A stretch of DNA of 64,000 bases from Sphaerulina vaccinii (Eukaryota > Ascomycota > Dothideomycetes > Mycosphaerellales > Mycosphaerellaceae). This document shows, piece after piece, positions 30,154-41,868 of the stretch. The notes below the pieces were generated by a model. That model did no database searches. It was not told the DNA's origin and saw only the letters and a list, made by a program, of their open reading frames with translations. Made by a program: the position numbers and the translations under genes. The stretch is taken from positions 620,001 through 684,000 of the forward strand of contig JAKUDP010000007.1 of the NCBI GenBank assembly GCA_022570795.1. Reading direction: 5' to 3'. How positions within the stretch are numbered: the stretch's first letter is position 1; each line of letters begins with the position of its first letter.

Positions 30154-32535
30154 TCAAGCCAACACAAAGGTATCTCGCGTCCACCCCAGCGCTCTCCTCA
30201 AATCACCCACCATGTCGAGCATCTTCCATCTCTCAATGTTGGTAGTCCCATGTCCGTGTGGTTCATCGAACATTAGATGTCCTTCTAAGTCCGGGTTGCG
30301 GAACTGCCATCTTGATCCGTATACGTGCTGCGATTGGAAACCTGTAGCAGCCATTGCTTGCAAGAATCGTTGCCAGGAAAGTGGTCCAGCACGGCCAACG
30401 CTGAAGAGTATGCCAAAGCTTTCCAGACTCCGTCGATCGACCGCTATCTCGACAAGCTCTTCCTCCACGACGGGCTCATCGCGATCGTTCTCTGGTGGCT
30501 CGGGTGGTGCGGCGATACCACAAGTCTTGATCTTCTCCGATTTCTGGCCTTGATGAGGCTGCTCGGTCGTCTCGTCATCCAATGGCACAGATGGAACAGA
30601 TATGCTGAGCTTGGAAGATGCGGCTAATGGAGGGGGATGCTCTTCAACTTCCACCGCGAATGAGACTGACAAAGGAGGCATGAACGCGAGCTGCGCCTGC
30701 AACTCTCCGACAATGCGAGGCATTTCAGCATCAGTACCAAGATCGACTGTAGCATCAAAAGCGCTCCAGAACGTGTCGAGATTGTGCTCCGCAGCTCGCA
30801 TCTGGTCAAGCACCGCAGTCGTTTTTGGCCCTTCGAGCTCATAGTGAAGGCTGCCATTGCAAGGGTCAAGATGATAGCCCTAACAGAAGCTTGTGATATG
30901 ATCCGAGAGTTGGAGAGCGTGTTCAACAGCCTGCGAGGACTCTTGCTTTCCGAACGCTCCTATGTGTCGTGATTGCATTTCGAAAGGTTACTGCAAGTTC
31001 AGGAAAGTCGCGAGCTCTATCATGCTTCCCGCTTCGGAGAATCGAGCAATGTTCCAGGACCCGAGACACTCGCGGTACTTTGCATCGTCTTCAATCGATC
31101 GCTGTATGCTTGCAATAAGTTCGTGAGCGCCATTCACATCGCGGCGTTCATCACTGCATAGTCGTTCGAAATCAAACAAGATTTGCTCCTGATACAGCTT
31201 TGGCTTGCGGAGCTCCACAATTCCCACTCTCATAGCAATCGGTTTGTCACCCGAGCTCTGAGCTGTCACCTTTCCTGACAATTTACAAACTTTCCTCATG
31301 CCTGCCGTAGCGACCACTCCGTACCGGAGCTGCTCCAGGGTTAGTTCCAGCATCTTTTTAAGGTGGGTGAGTAAGAATTGGACACACTCCGCCGCTGGCT
31401 TGCTCAGGTAGGGTTTCGTGCAGTCGATATTGGGCCATTGCTGCTCCAAGTATTGCAGCTTGTCATCCAGAGACATCCATAACATAGCGTATAGGTAGCC
31501 ACTCCAAGTAAATGTGGAGTTAAGCCATGTAATACGATCGGTAAGTACAGCTTGCTCGGCCGTGTCAGAGAGTATTGATATGTGTGTGTGATAGTCTTGA
31601 AGACAGCGCTGGACATAGCCGGAGTTCTTACGCATGCGCACGAGATGCCGCATGCTCTCAGCCCGTTGCGACGCAATAAGACTATCCAGTCGAGCAAAGT
31701 CGCCCTGTCTCGGAAGTCCGTATGCCATCCTAGCGACTTCGTTCGACAACGAAGGTCACTCGAGCGTATCAGCCAGTATCCTGGGATCGACTACATCTTC
31801 CATCAAGTGCAGTGCAGAGCTGCTTAAGTCGCAATCATGCAGAAGCCGCCCGGTGCACGTGTTGAGAAACGAATAAAGCTTGTACTGCAGCTCGATGACA
31901 GCCATGCCGACTGCTACTTCAAAGGTCAAGCATCTATTGGGAGATGTATCGCTATCCACTCTCAATTCAATGCTGCCATAAGCTTCTCTTGTCATGAGCA
32001 TGTATCTCGCTGCTACGCCTTCATGTCCTGTCATAGCAATCTTCGCCCGCCAGAGGTCGGTTGCAGCGAAACAATGGGGTTCTGCGATGGTGCGAGCTGA
32101 CAACAGTTCCAGCAAGTTCTCGTCCTCGGTCAAGTCCACGAGGTTGATCTGTGGTAAGCAGAGCATGTCTCTTTTCGCGACGTTCCGCAATTTCTCGTCC
32201 AGGTCGTCCCAGATGTCTATTGTTGTGAAGTCGGCTCGATGTTGTTTCGCGATTGTCGGCCAAGCATGCTCGAGGATATCGCTTTTGTTCTTGCGGCCAC
32301 CTTTCCGCCACTTTTTCGAGATGAGTCCTGCATACTTATGCCAGCGCAGAGCGAGGACTTGCTGCTCATGGGTAACTCGAAATCCCAGCTCTCCGCAGAG
32401 CCGCTCATCAGCAGGGCTTTCCAGAATGCAAAGAGAGATGCCTCCATGTTTCCTCCTTGCCTGGCAAGATGCACAGCCGCAGATCGTGCTGTTGGGATGA
32501 TTCTGTTCCATGTTGAACACGCGCCGCAGGAACAT
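30154..32535 (-). pseudogene. Large fungal protein of the 'Ipa' type with HicA-like C-terminus, broken by in-frame stops
   Basis: Three segments in the same frame: 31756-32535 (from ATG at 32535), 30988-31749 and 30154-30813. The first has DILEHAWPTIAKQHRADF, PQINLVDLTEDENLLELL and FEVAVGMAVIELQYKL; the second LSNEVARMAYGLPRQGDFARLDSLIA; the third RAAEHNLDTFWSAF and then LSWQRFLQAMAATGF, GSRWQF, DEPH and ALGWTRDTFVLA. These blocks, in this order, belong to a large ascomycete family (I recall it labelled ipa protein) whose end resembles HicA. TGA at 31756-31758 cuts between two conserved blocks without a plausible intron. TAA at 30988-30990 and a TAG near 30880 could lie in a 141-nt intron ending at an AG near 30850. 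Function unknown. Confidence 0.65.
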
Positions 32536-34620
32536 CTCGGCGACGAGAACGAATGCAGAACTTCGAGGGGGAGAATTCTGAGGACGAAATTGCCACAGCC
32601 AAGAAACTAGCGGCTCGGGAAGCCTGACCGGTAACGGCTGTGAGTGCTTGAGAAACTCCTCGCAGAGTCGTTCATGGAGCCGGCAGGGCGAGTCTTGCGA
32701 ACGTTACACAGCGAGAGATTGTCACTCGCTTTCAGAGCTGTCGCCCGATGCTAGCCGTCAGGACTGATTGACTGCATAGTGTCACTGACTTCGGAATCCA
32801 TGCAAGTTCTGCGCTTCTTCGGAAAGATCTTTCGATTCAGAGTCAATCATCTCTAATGCGCTTTAGCTGGCGCATGCTTGAGCTTACCATGCTTCCTTAT
32901 GGTAGCTGTAGTGCTGCGGCATGCCAGATTCTCCAGACTAAGAAGGGCCTCAGACGTCCCAGAGTTGTAGCATGGTAACGTTCCCAGCATCCTACGGGAC
33001 AGATCAAGGTCTAGAAGAGGTATACAGCAATCTAGACAAGGTCATTCACAAGGGCGTAGCATCGTGGCTTCAGGAGACCGGCAGTGCATATAAATATCCG
33101 TAATCCGTCGATATAGTCTTCTTGTATGGTATATCAGGGTGTAGACGTTCGGAAGAAGCCTGTCCTCAGCCACAAGAAGTTGAGAAGAGTTTTCTTTACA
33201 AACGACCCTGGCTCTTTGTCTGTCAATCAGGTGAAGCCCAGTAACTTCCGTCGTCTTGAAGAGTACTCCAGCCCAAGTCTCTCTGTGGAAGTGCCCACTG
33301 AACTAGCGTATATATTACTGCGCTGGTAGAGGAACGTATCGCTTGTTTCGGAGGACCTTTTGCTAATGAGAAAGATCTGGAGACTGCTGCGCTCTCGCGT
33401 ACTTGTCCAAGAGGCCATCGTGAGACGGGGAATGCAATCCTGGATTGTGAGATACCTCGGTAGGATATTTAAGATAGGTAGGATGCTCCATGGGAGGAAG
33501 TAGGGAAGCGTGAGAAAGAAAGGTTGCAGTATCTGAAACAAGTATTCGTGGGATAATTGATAAACATTCATGACGTGTCTTGGCACCTTGAAATCTCTTC
33601 TTGCGCGTCCAGGTCTCTTTTCGTCCTCCATCGTCATTCATCAAAAGCGATATGCTGCCTACCTCCTCAATGCTAAGTTCGGCGTTAGCAATTCTCTCGA
33701 GGATGCCAGAAGACGTTTCAAGCTGACCAATCCGCCAAACAAAGATTCCGCGGAGATCTGCCCAGAATGGTGTCCCTCCCCATTGACTCTCACTCAATGA
33801 CAACCTGCTACACTGTACCAGACGACTACGATACCATGCCACGGATACCAACGGTCCACTTCGATCTGGCTACAACTCGGTCACCATAGCCGGAGTACTC
33901 ACGTACAGGAACTGTTCATCACAGCCCGAGCGCGATAACCCGCCTCTCCTCGTGATGCATCTCACTACTGGTGGCAAAGCCAGCTGTCTTCTTCTGCGGA
34001 CCCAATCCTGGACATTGTGAAGACTGAACAGTGAGCGCAAGCCCTTCTTGAGGTCTAGTATGGAGCTTGCACGGTACGGATGCGGCATCCCAGACCCGGC
34101 GAATCCGCTCAGGCGAAACCGTAGAGCTAGTGATCTTCCAAGTTGGACTCAACTTCTTCAACTCGGACATCCGGGTTGAGATACTCACATATTTCCAATG
34201 GTCTATCCCGGGTGACACTTTTGCTTCCAGTCACCAGTCACTGTTGGCGTGGTGCCGGGCTGGTTGACCAGTGTAGCATCAATCTCGCCAGGACTTGCTG
34301 TGCGCCTCGAGGTTGCTGGAACCAGTGCTGAAACGTTTATGGATGCGACAGTAGGCCTCAGTCTAGTTGCTTACCATACCACCAGACTTACTGCCTGAGT
34401 CTCGCCATGCACTCCGTCCCGTATTGGATATGGCTTTCAACACCCATCGGTAGCAGCCATGGGATCTACTCTCACTCCTAGAGGACGCTCCTCGGCCTTG
34501 TACATTGCTCGCTGGCCACCACTTGCGCGACCTGTGGTCCTCACACGATCCACCACGACTTCTCCTTGGCACGCACCGGGCTCGAGCGTGAGGAGGCCGC
34601 CATACTGACCTGCTTGACAC
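32536..34620. other. 2-kb gene-poor interval
   Basis: No supported gene on either strand. The longest open frames (about 140-160 codons on the minus strand around 33.2-33.9 kb) start at non-ATG codons or lack any family motif. The second copy of the diverged dispersed repeat lies at 34028-34110. Confidence 0.45.
34028..34110. repeat. Diverged dispersed repeat, copy 2
   Basis: Partner of 29779-29880; see that entry. Shared words include GAGCGCAAGC, TTGAGGTCTA, ACGGTACGGA and CCGGCGAAT. Confidence 0.45.
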
Positions 34621-35909
34621 ATGATCGACATGGCCAGCGGTGTATCGCATCAAACGCACTCGTTTGACTGGAGAAGAGGGCGCTTCATCTACAAAGTTCT
34701 TGGAGCTGCAACAGTTTGCGCTCTGATATATTGCCTTTCCCGCCGACCTGCGCCCTTGGGTGAGTGATCACAAATATCCATGGGGTCGTCCAAGTCGCAA
34801 CGACTACCGCGACTGCCTCGCCATCACAGTCTACGATCAACCCCTATGCGGCTGTAGATGTAGAATTGTCCCAGCCGGACTATACCAGGACCTTAGTGGT
34901 AGCAAAACTTACAAGTCACGACATCTCATGGATCGAGGACGAGCTACACGATATCCTAGGAGCGCTTTCTCTCGCAACTGCAGTCTACACCGTGGACGAT
35001 AGCAGCACGATGCTGGCTGTACCTATGAACAAAGGTCACGAAGCGATGGCGTATCTGAGCTACATCATTGATCACTATGATAAGCTGCCAGACGTCTCGA
35101 TCTTCATACACCATCACGCCCGTGCCTGGCACAACAATGACCTTTTGGACGTCTCAACGGCCAGTATAATTCGCAACTTGAGCTCGGAGAAAGTCGTTCG
35201 CGATGGCTACGTTAACTTGCGGTGTCATTGGGAGCCAGGCTGTCCCAGCTGGATACACCCCAAGTCTACCCGACTGGACAGCCACAAAAAGGAGGAGCGG
35301 GTTTTCAAAAAGGCATTTCAGGAACTATTTCCGGAAGACCCACTGCCAGAAGTCTTATCGCAGCCTTGCTGTGCACAATTCGCCGTGTCAGGTCAGCAAA
35401 TCCGACGACAACCAATAGAGCAATACGTTGCCTGGCGTTACTGGATCATGAGTACCGAACTCGACGACGCCATGAGCGGAAGAGTCTTTGAATACATCTG
35501 GCAGTATCTGTTCACCTCTAAACCAGTGTATTGTCCAAATCCGCACATCTGTTTCTGCGATGCATATTCCATATGCTTCCGGAACGAGCATGACTATGTC
35601 GTGTACACAGACATACAGGATACTTTTCGAGCTTACCGCGGCGAACTTGCTTCTGCAGCTGGGACGAGAAAACAGTGGCTGCAAAGGACCTCAGACGACC
35701 TTGCTAGTGAGATGGGAAGAAGGAAACAAGTTGCCATTAAGTTAGGAAGTGATCGGAAACAGAAATATAAGATCTTGAAGGACGCTTGGGACCAGCTGCT
35801 GGAACATCCGCCAGGGCATCTTGCGGAGAAATACGGTCACTTTGGCGTGGATAGTGCGATTTCACCTTCAAGAGAGGGGTCGCGAACGCTAATAAAGCGA
35901 AGAGCATAG
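34621..35909 (+). CDS. DUF3431 protein with N-terminal membrane anchor
   Basis: Exon 2 codes for the family signatures DHYDKLPDVSIFIHHHARAWHNND, GYVNLRCHWEPGCP, QPCCAQFAVSGQQI, SGRVFEYIWQYLF and CPNPHICFCDAYSICF (each shown partly). The 3' frame alone begins without ATG. Upstream, from ATG at 34621 (or 34630), a short frame gives a cytosolic stretch and one membrane segment (IYKVLGAATVCALIYCL), then a GTGAGT donor at 34760. I place the acceptor at 34857, joining 34621-34759 to 34858-35909 (396 residues); AG sites at 34794 and 34863 also keep the frame. A type II Golgi or secretory location is likely. DUF3431 proteins have no proven activity. Confidence 0.75.
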
Positions 35910-36125
35910 AGAAAGCCACAGCTGGAACAGGAGGCTAGCGACATATAGCATAACAGAAAAGGATAAGTCCTTCATTCTAAGTGCAAAAGAACTGTCTAAT
36001 ATTATGTTATCTAAGTACTGTTATATCCCCCAAGTCTATGCCGAGCGCCATCGCTAATCAGTTTGTGCATTGTGCTGTAATATATGTTCATTGCTGATTG
36101 CTCTTCCGTCCTTTCTAGACATCAC

Positions 36126-37088
36126 TCAGTAGTGAGCAGGCTTTCCAGTGCTGCCAGACCAGGCAGTAGTAGAGCTTGACCGAGAGTACCCGCTAAGTGC
36201 AAAGTTTGTCGAGGACGAGCTTGTACTGCCGCTTGGGTAGCCACCAGTCGGATGCGGATATCCTCCAGTGGGGTGTGCGTGGCCCTGGGACGTGCTGCCG
36301 CTCTTGCTTGGATATGGTGGCAATGTATGACCCGGTGACTTCGATGTTGCTGAGCTACTTGGTACTGTGTACGAGACTGTAATTGTCGTAGTGTGATCAT
36401 GATCGAGTGTAAGAGTCAAAGTCTTGGTAGTCAGAGCGTGGTCTGGCTTCTCTGGCTGTGGCGAAGGCAGGCCAATGGATTCAGTGATAGTCTTAGTGAC
36501 GGTTGCCTGTGGAGGGCATTCGCTGTGCCAGGGGGTACTCGTGGGCTTCGAGATCGGAGTGACAACAGTCTTCGTGGTCAGGTAGCTTGTCGTGTAGTAA
36601 GATGTTGTGAGATATGTGCTCCACCAGGTCTGGCCGTTCGAAATGACTTCGGTGCTACAAGGGACGTGCTTTGTCACAGTCGACGTGATTGGCATTGTCT
36701 CTGTCTTGGTGATGTATGCTGTGCCAGTCACTGTAGCAGTCATTGTCGTCGGAGACACTGGTGGCTGGCCGTGTCCACTATCAGTAGGATATGGATGCGG
36801 ATGAGGCCAGATTGCGCCTGTAGAGTGCGGCCACCATGGGGCGCTGCCCGTAGAGTGAGGGTACGATGTAGCCTTGGAGGTCAAGCTGGTTGATCGGGTG
36901 CTGCTAGAGCTGCCAGTGCCTGGTTGGTGAGAAGTCGTGCTCCATGTGCCTGTACTGATAGAGCTTGTTGACGCTGTAGTTGAAATCGAGGTGCTGTTTG
37001 ACCCGGTCCATCCGTAACCCTCAGGCTTAACACCAGGAAGTGCGCTGATCCCCGCCACGAAAGCCAAAGCAGTAAAAGAGTATTGCAT
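36126..37088 (-). CDS. Secreted Thr/Ser/Pro-rich protein
   Basis: 320 residues from the ATG at 37086-37088, with a signal peptide (MQYSFTALAFVAGISALPG). The mature part is low complexity: Ser/Thr tracts, several HPHP/YPTD stretches, TVTGTAYITKTETMPITSTV and a TTTVTVSYTV-type motif common in fungal mucin-like wall proteins, and a YPHPTGGYPHPTGGYP repeat near the C-terminus. No catalytic domain and no clear GPI signal, since the tail is short and polar. Probably a cell-wall or extracellular glycoprotein. Confidence 0.65.
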   Translation of the reverse strand: MQYSFTALAFVAGISALPGVKPEGYGWTGSNSTSISTTASTSSISTGTWSTTSHQPGTGSSSSTRSTSLTSKATSYPHSTGSAPWWPHSTGAIWPHPHPYPTDSGHGQPPVSPTTMTATVTGTAYITKTETMPITSTVTKHVPCSTEVISNGQTWWSTYLTTSYYTTSYLTTKTVVTPISKPTSTPWHSECPPQATVTKTITESIGLPSPQPEKPDHALTTKTLTLTLDHDHTTTITVSYTVPSSSATSKSPGHTLPPYPSKSGSTSQGHAHPTGGYPHPTGGYPSGSTSSSSTNFALSGYSRSSSTTAWSGSTGKPAHY

Positions 37089-37972
37089 GATGAATAAAAT
37101 GCCAAGGAATCTGTGGTAGTACCGTTTCAAAATGTAGACTTGCTGAGGCAGTTAAATTGAGCGAGTGGCTGGTACAAAAGAAACTAGAAAAGTGAAGCTA
37201 GGAAAGTGCTGGTGTTGCTGCTGTGTACTGTTGAAGAAGAATCTACTGGAGAAGATTGTCAGCGTTCATATAGGCACTCAAATACGGCGTTCGCATGGTC
37301 TGTCATCAATAGACAATATAAGGACATGGATGTCTGATTGTATGCGCAGGCTGATGTTACCTTGCCTCGTCAACGTAGTCTTTTTGGACCTGCGTCGTAT
37401 CGTGGTCAGCACGAGGGACGACCATCCTGGTAAGATGTGGCTGTCAGCCGCGAGCCGATGCCGCTTTCGACCAGCTGAGGCGGGTTTGTGGCAGTGTTCA
37501 CGGTGCAACCGATAGACATCGGATGCGTCACTCAGATGTGACCAATATAGACGATGAGCATCTCGGCTGAGGATCTTCGCGAATGTGGCATACGGTGTTC
37601 ATTAATTGCTGATGCGACCAGATGACGACGCGACTGTCAGATGCTCGGCAAGGCGGCCAGGCTTTTCATTCGGCCTTGCATCTCTATTCTTGTGTGCTGG
37701 AGGCGATTCCGGTGGAGATGGTGTAGCGGTGGATGACTGCATGAGTCGTGGTGTTGATGAGAGATAAGAGGATGAGGACGTGAACGAGGGCGAAGAGGAA
37801 ACATGGCCAACTCTTGGCGACTACGTAAGCAGGTGAGACACCCTCTCTTCGTACGAGCATCTTCTTCTTCTTCTCCTTCATCACCATCTTTACCATCCAA
37901 TCTATCACGACTGCCCCTCAGACTGCTGTACTGCCGGCATGATCTCCACACCAAGTTCAGCAACAAGTTCAC
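37089..37972. other. Intergenic
   Basis: No supported gene. A run of GAAGAAGAAG-like purine repeats near 37765-37885 (CTTCTTCTTCTTCTC) is the only visible low-complexity sequence. Confidence 0.4.
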
Positions 37973-39627
37973 TCAAGCATGATGCTTATCCACTGCTGCA
38001 GGACAACGCGCACTCTTTCGCATCTTGATCTCGCAAGAGGGCGAAGGAATAGACATCATGCCGATGCACAAAGGCTGCGGCCTAGTGCGCAATGGCTGAA
38101 TATCGTACTCGACTAGAAGTCGTGTCAAGATCATCTTGATAGTTGCAGTGGCGAACCACCGACCGGGACACGCGCGTCTTCCATATCCGAACGACAAGTA
38201 GCTTGGAGAGATGGTATACGACGCGTCGCACTCTTTGTCCATGAAACGATATGGATCAAAGGTTGTGGCGTGCTCGTACACTCCCTCATCTTGGTTGCCC
38301 ATCGAGTTCAACAAGCATACTCGCGTCCCAGGACTCAGCACTAGGCCGTCTGGTGTGGAAATCTCACGGATGACCATGCGTGGATTTGTAGCCAGCTCGA
38401 CCGGATTCAATCTGAGTGACTCTCTCAATACGCTGTCAAGGAGTGGCATGCGCTCCAAGTGTGACCAAGTCAGGTGGTCACCTTCGGCCGGTAGGTTGCT
38501 TTTGATTTCTGTTCGCAGCTCTTCGATGAGCTTGGTGGAGTCTTTGTAACTCAGGATATCGAATATGACATTTGTCGCCTCGATTGAGCTGTGCAGCGAC
38601 GCGAAGTTGAGGTTGATGATCATTGTGGCTAGAAATCTTGGATCAAGCGTTCGGCGGATCTCACTTTCTGCGGATTTGGACACTTCCTCGACAAACCAAT
38701 GAACAAAACTATCCTCTTGATCTACGCTTGTACTGTGCGATTTGGTTTCAAGCCTGTGGACAGCATCCGTCATCAGAGGAAGTAGTTTTCTCTCTAGCTG
38801 CGAGTGGAAGCTCCAACCCAGGATTCGCCGGACAATGAGACCTATTGGTCGCCTGATAATAGCGGGTAATGCTCTGAGGATCAAGGCCAAAGGAACAACG
38901 AAGTAGATCCAAGTCGATAAGCCCCACAAGTAGTCCTCATCCCGACCTGACTCAAGTCAGCTTTGGCATGTTCCGACAGACAGCAGAAGTAATCGAAGAC
39001 TCACATAGAGACTCCCCAACGAGCATTCTATTTGTGATGCGCACAAATATCTTAAGCATCTGCGGGTAGACACGCCACTTTTCCGGAGCGAGTCCATCCG
39101 CTGCAGGAAGTTCAAACATCTCCAACTCTGCATGAACAGCAGATAAAGCTGTCTTGGCTCGTTTCGACAATACTTTCGACAATGGCCGGGAATAGTCGAT
39201 GCTCACGTCAGGAAGAGTGTAGTCATACTGAAAACGGCTTTGCATCATGGCAAGGAAGGAGATACTACCGATTCCCTCTTCAGCTGCAAACCACTTTTGT
39301 AACTTCATGGGAAGGATAACAATGGGACCGTCTAGTAATGTCGATACCGCTATAGGAAGGTTCGTGGAAGCGATCTACCGAAGGCATGTACCTCAGCAAT
39401 GATGTCGGCATATAAAGATGCCAGAGTACTCTTACCACATCTCTTGCTCGATGCAAGACAGTGTGTATGTCAAGCAGACAGGCCATGGACGACTTCCAGG
39501 CCGCGATGGTGCCACACTTCCCAGAAGGAGCCCATGGTACTGTGCTAGGCTTTGGGCCTGCTAAGAATATTCTGTAGTAGGTGAAGACGACAAGGCCAGG
39601 CAGAAGTATCGTAAGTGTCCACATCAT
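37973..39627 (-). CDS. Cytochrome P450 monooxygenase 1
   Basis: Three exons, 39436-39627, 39005-39374, 37973-38946 (introns 61 and 58 nt), 511 residues. An N-terminal membrane anchor (MMWTLTILLPGLVVFTYY) precedes a Pro-rich hinge (VPWAPSG). Downstream are LDGPIVILP, the ExxR helix (LLDSVLRESLRL), TFDPYRFMD and the heme loop FGYGRRACPGR with its Cys ligand. The structure matches fungal microsomal class II P450s that oxidise terpenoids and similar secondary metabolites. The neighbour upstream is a second P450 with the same exon plan, so the two are probably a duplicated pair. A role in tailoring the cluster product is inferred from position. Confidence 0.9.
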
Positions 39628-40193
39628 CTTGAACTGTTGGTGCTGAAGGGGCGCAACTGTTGTGCTCAAGTGTAGAGAGGTAGCAGAAGTAGACTAGAAA
39701 CAAATATATGAAATGGCTTCGTCGAACCCGGTGGCATTCCGATTCCCTGGTTATGAATCTTCAATGAACATTTGTCAGGTACTCCGTGGATCCGGGTCCT
39801 GCACGCACGAACACAGCAAGATCAGCTTCTTCACCATGCATACTCGTATATGGATCCACCTCAACAGAAGAGCTGCAAGCCTTGCCGCTAGTGGCAGGGA
39901 CACGCAGGTGAACACAGCCAAACCCGATTCCGCATGGAAGGAAGATATGGCCGTGGCACACCCGCACACCCTGCCACCTCACATATCGTACGGGTGTCGT
40001 TCGTAGCTGAAAATGTATTGAGTCACTTATCGAGACTCCAAGTGGACAGAGGACTACTGTAACGTGTCGGAGCGGTAATACCTAACCCTTGCATATGATT
40101 ATTTGGCACAGCTATGTTGGGAATTTGCATACGCCAACTGTGTCCGCTGTGATCGGCAGTAATCATGTCCAACTCTGCAACTTTGCCTAGATC
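39628..40193. other. Intergenic between the two P450 genes
   Basis: Promoter of P450 1 and 3' flank of P450 2. Short frames only. Confidence 0.4.
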
Positions 40194-41868
40194 TCATCTT
40201 CGTCGAGCTTGTATAGTCGTTCCTTGATAGGGGAGCTGCATCGAGCCCAACCAGTACTGCTTGAAGCCTCCTGTCGCCTTCATGTCGTAAGTGCGGAACA
40301 GATGTGCCAAAATCATTTTGATCTCAACGACTGCGAACCATCTTCCAGGACATGTCTTATATGATGATTAGCTTGACTCTTCGCTGCATAAACACCGTTG
40401 TGATACTGACATGGTTCGCGTAACCAAAAGACATGAAGTCAGCAGATACCCTCGTACTGTCAGAGGTAGCCGAACCGTTCTTGCGTAAGTGCCGATATGG
40501 ATCGAACTCAGTAGCGCTGGACCATCTATTATCATCGAGGTGGATGGACGCTGCGGTCATGCAGACTTTAGTGCCTTTCGCAAGATGAGTCCCTTCTGGA
40601 GTTTGCAAACCAGTCTCAACTTCGCGAATCAGAAATGTGTCATCAAGAGGGTACACGCGCAGGGTCTCCTTGATGATACTGTCCAGCAAGTGCATGCGAT
40701 CGAGGTCCATTTGTGTCCACCAGCGTGTATGTTGGGTCACAGCTGAAACCTCTTCCTGAATCTCTCGTACAAGCTCTTCGTTATTGCGGTAGGTCAGGAT
40801 CGAGAGCAGAGCTTTGAATGTCGTTATCGTCGTAGTGAACTGCGCAGCTATGTTGAGAGTGATGACAGATGACGCTATGACTCGTAGCTCTAGCATTCCA
40901 GGATCGGTGCCATTGGCGCGAGCGTCATTCATCCAGTGATGTAGAAAGGTAAGGGGTGGTATTACATCAGGATCGATGACTTCCTCATTTAGTTGGGCAT
41001 CGATGTGAGGTTGCAATTTCGATATTACTTTACGATGTTTGCTTCGCAAGAAAGTGGCCATGATCAGGTCCTTCAGCAGTGGACGAATTGGTCGCGGACA
41101 TACCTTGATCAGCACACCGATCAAGGCAAAGGATTTTGTGAATGATGAGAGTTCCTCAGTGAATTCGCGGTCCAAACCTAACAGACTTTGTCAGTTGAAA
41201 CAGTATTGCGTTGTAGAAACAACGTACACAGTGGATCTCCTACGAGCATGAAATTACTCAAGACTGAAGTGACATAAATCAGCTCATCAAAGATGCAGAC
41301 TGTATATTGATCGAGTCCGATGCGGGTGTCCAAATCTTGAAATGCGCTCTCGAGTTGCTCATGGACATTTTCCGTTTTCGCGCTCAGAAATTTACGGAGA
41401 AATCGAGCGAGAAGTTTGCTTGTGAGACCATTGTACTTGTGACTCGCCACTCTTGAGTCTGGTAGAGTGAAATCTAGTGCCAGTCTTTCAATCTGTCCTT
41501 TTGTGGAGGATGCAGTGGCTTCTGGGTGGGCGCATAGCCATGTGAGCGCAGATGGGGGCAGGACGACCATAGGTCCGGTCGCTAGCGTAGTGATCAGATA
41601 TGTTCCGATGCTCGATGTCGATTTCTGTGATCGTGTAAGCAAGTTTTGAGCTCAGATGCCCTATCAAACGTACTAGGTGATATCCATGAAGCTTCTGGCG
41701 GAAGTCGCTCAACAGATGGAATGATGTTGATATTGCTGCACGAACACCGGTCCTGCCACTGGGAGCCCATGGCAGTGTTGCGGGTGTTGTGCCTGCCAGG
41801 AAAGCTTGATAGTAGATAGCAATAGGCGACAGAACACATAGTAGCAACAGAGCAATGATCAATAACAT
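40194..41868 (-). CDS. Cytochrome P450 monooxygenase 2
   Basis: Four exons, 41674-41868, 41228-41624, 40411-41177, 40194-40355 (introns 49, 50 and 55 nt; two donors are GTACGT), 506 residues. N-terminal anchor LLIIALLLLCVLSPIAIYY, LATGPMVVLPPSALTWL, LLDSIIKETLRVYP (ExxR), EFDPYRHLRK, then the heme loop split by intron 3 and rejoined as FGYANHTCPGRWF. The Cys ligand is present, but the usual Gly three residues after the Phe is Ala. Exon plan and sequence resemble P450 1 next door, so the pair arose by duplication. The gene is divergent from the terpene cyclase, with 618 bp between the starts. Confidence 0.88.

Noticed and set aside
30860..30990. Treating the stop pair at 30988 and about 30880 as further nonsense mutations
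   Set aside because: A 141-nt GT..AG interval removes both stops and keeps the frame, so an intron is equally likely; only TGA at 31756 is used as evidence of decay.
33227..33851. Hypothetical minus-strand gene at 33.2-33.9 kb
   Set aside because: Two overlapping frames, no domain or splice signals that extend them.
34760..34794. 35-nt intron in the DUF3431 gene
   Set aside because: It keeps the frame but is shorter than every other intron here (44-104 nt); the 98-nt choice is preferred.
39375..39435. Micro-exon inside P450 1 intron 1
   Set aside because: A 13-nt exon could be spliced in frame, but the single 61-nt intron gives a peptide segment matching P450 2 at the same point.
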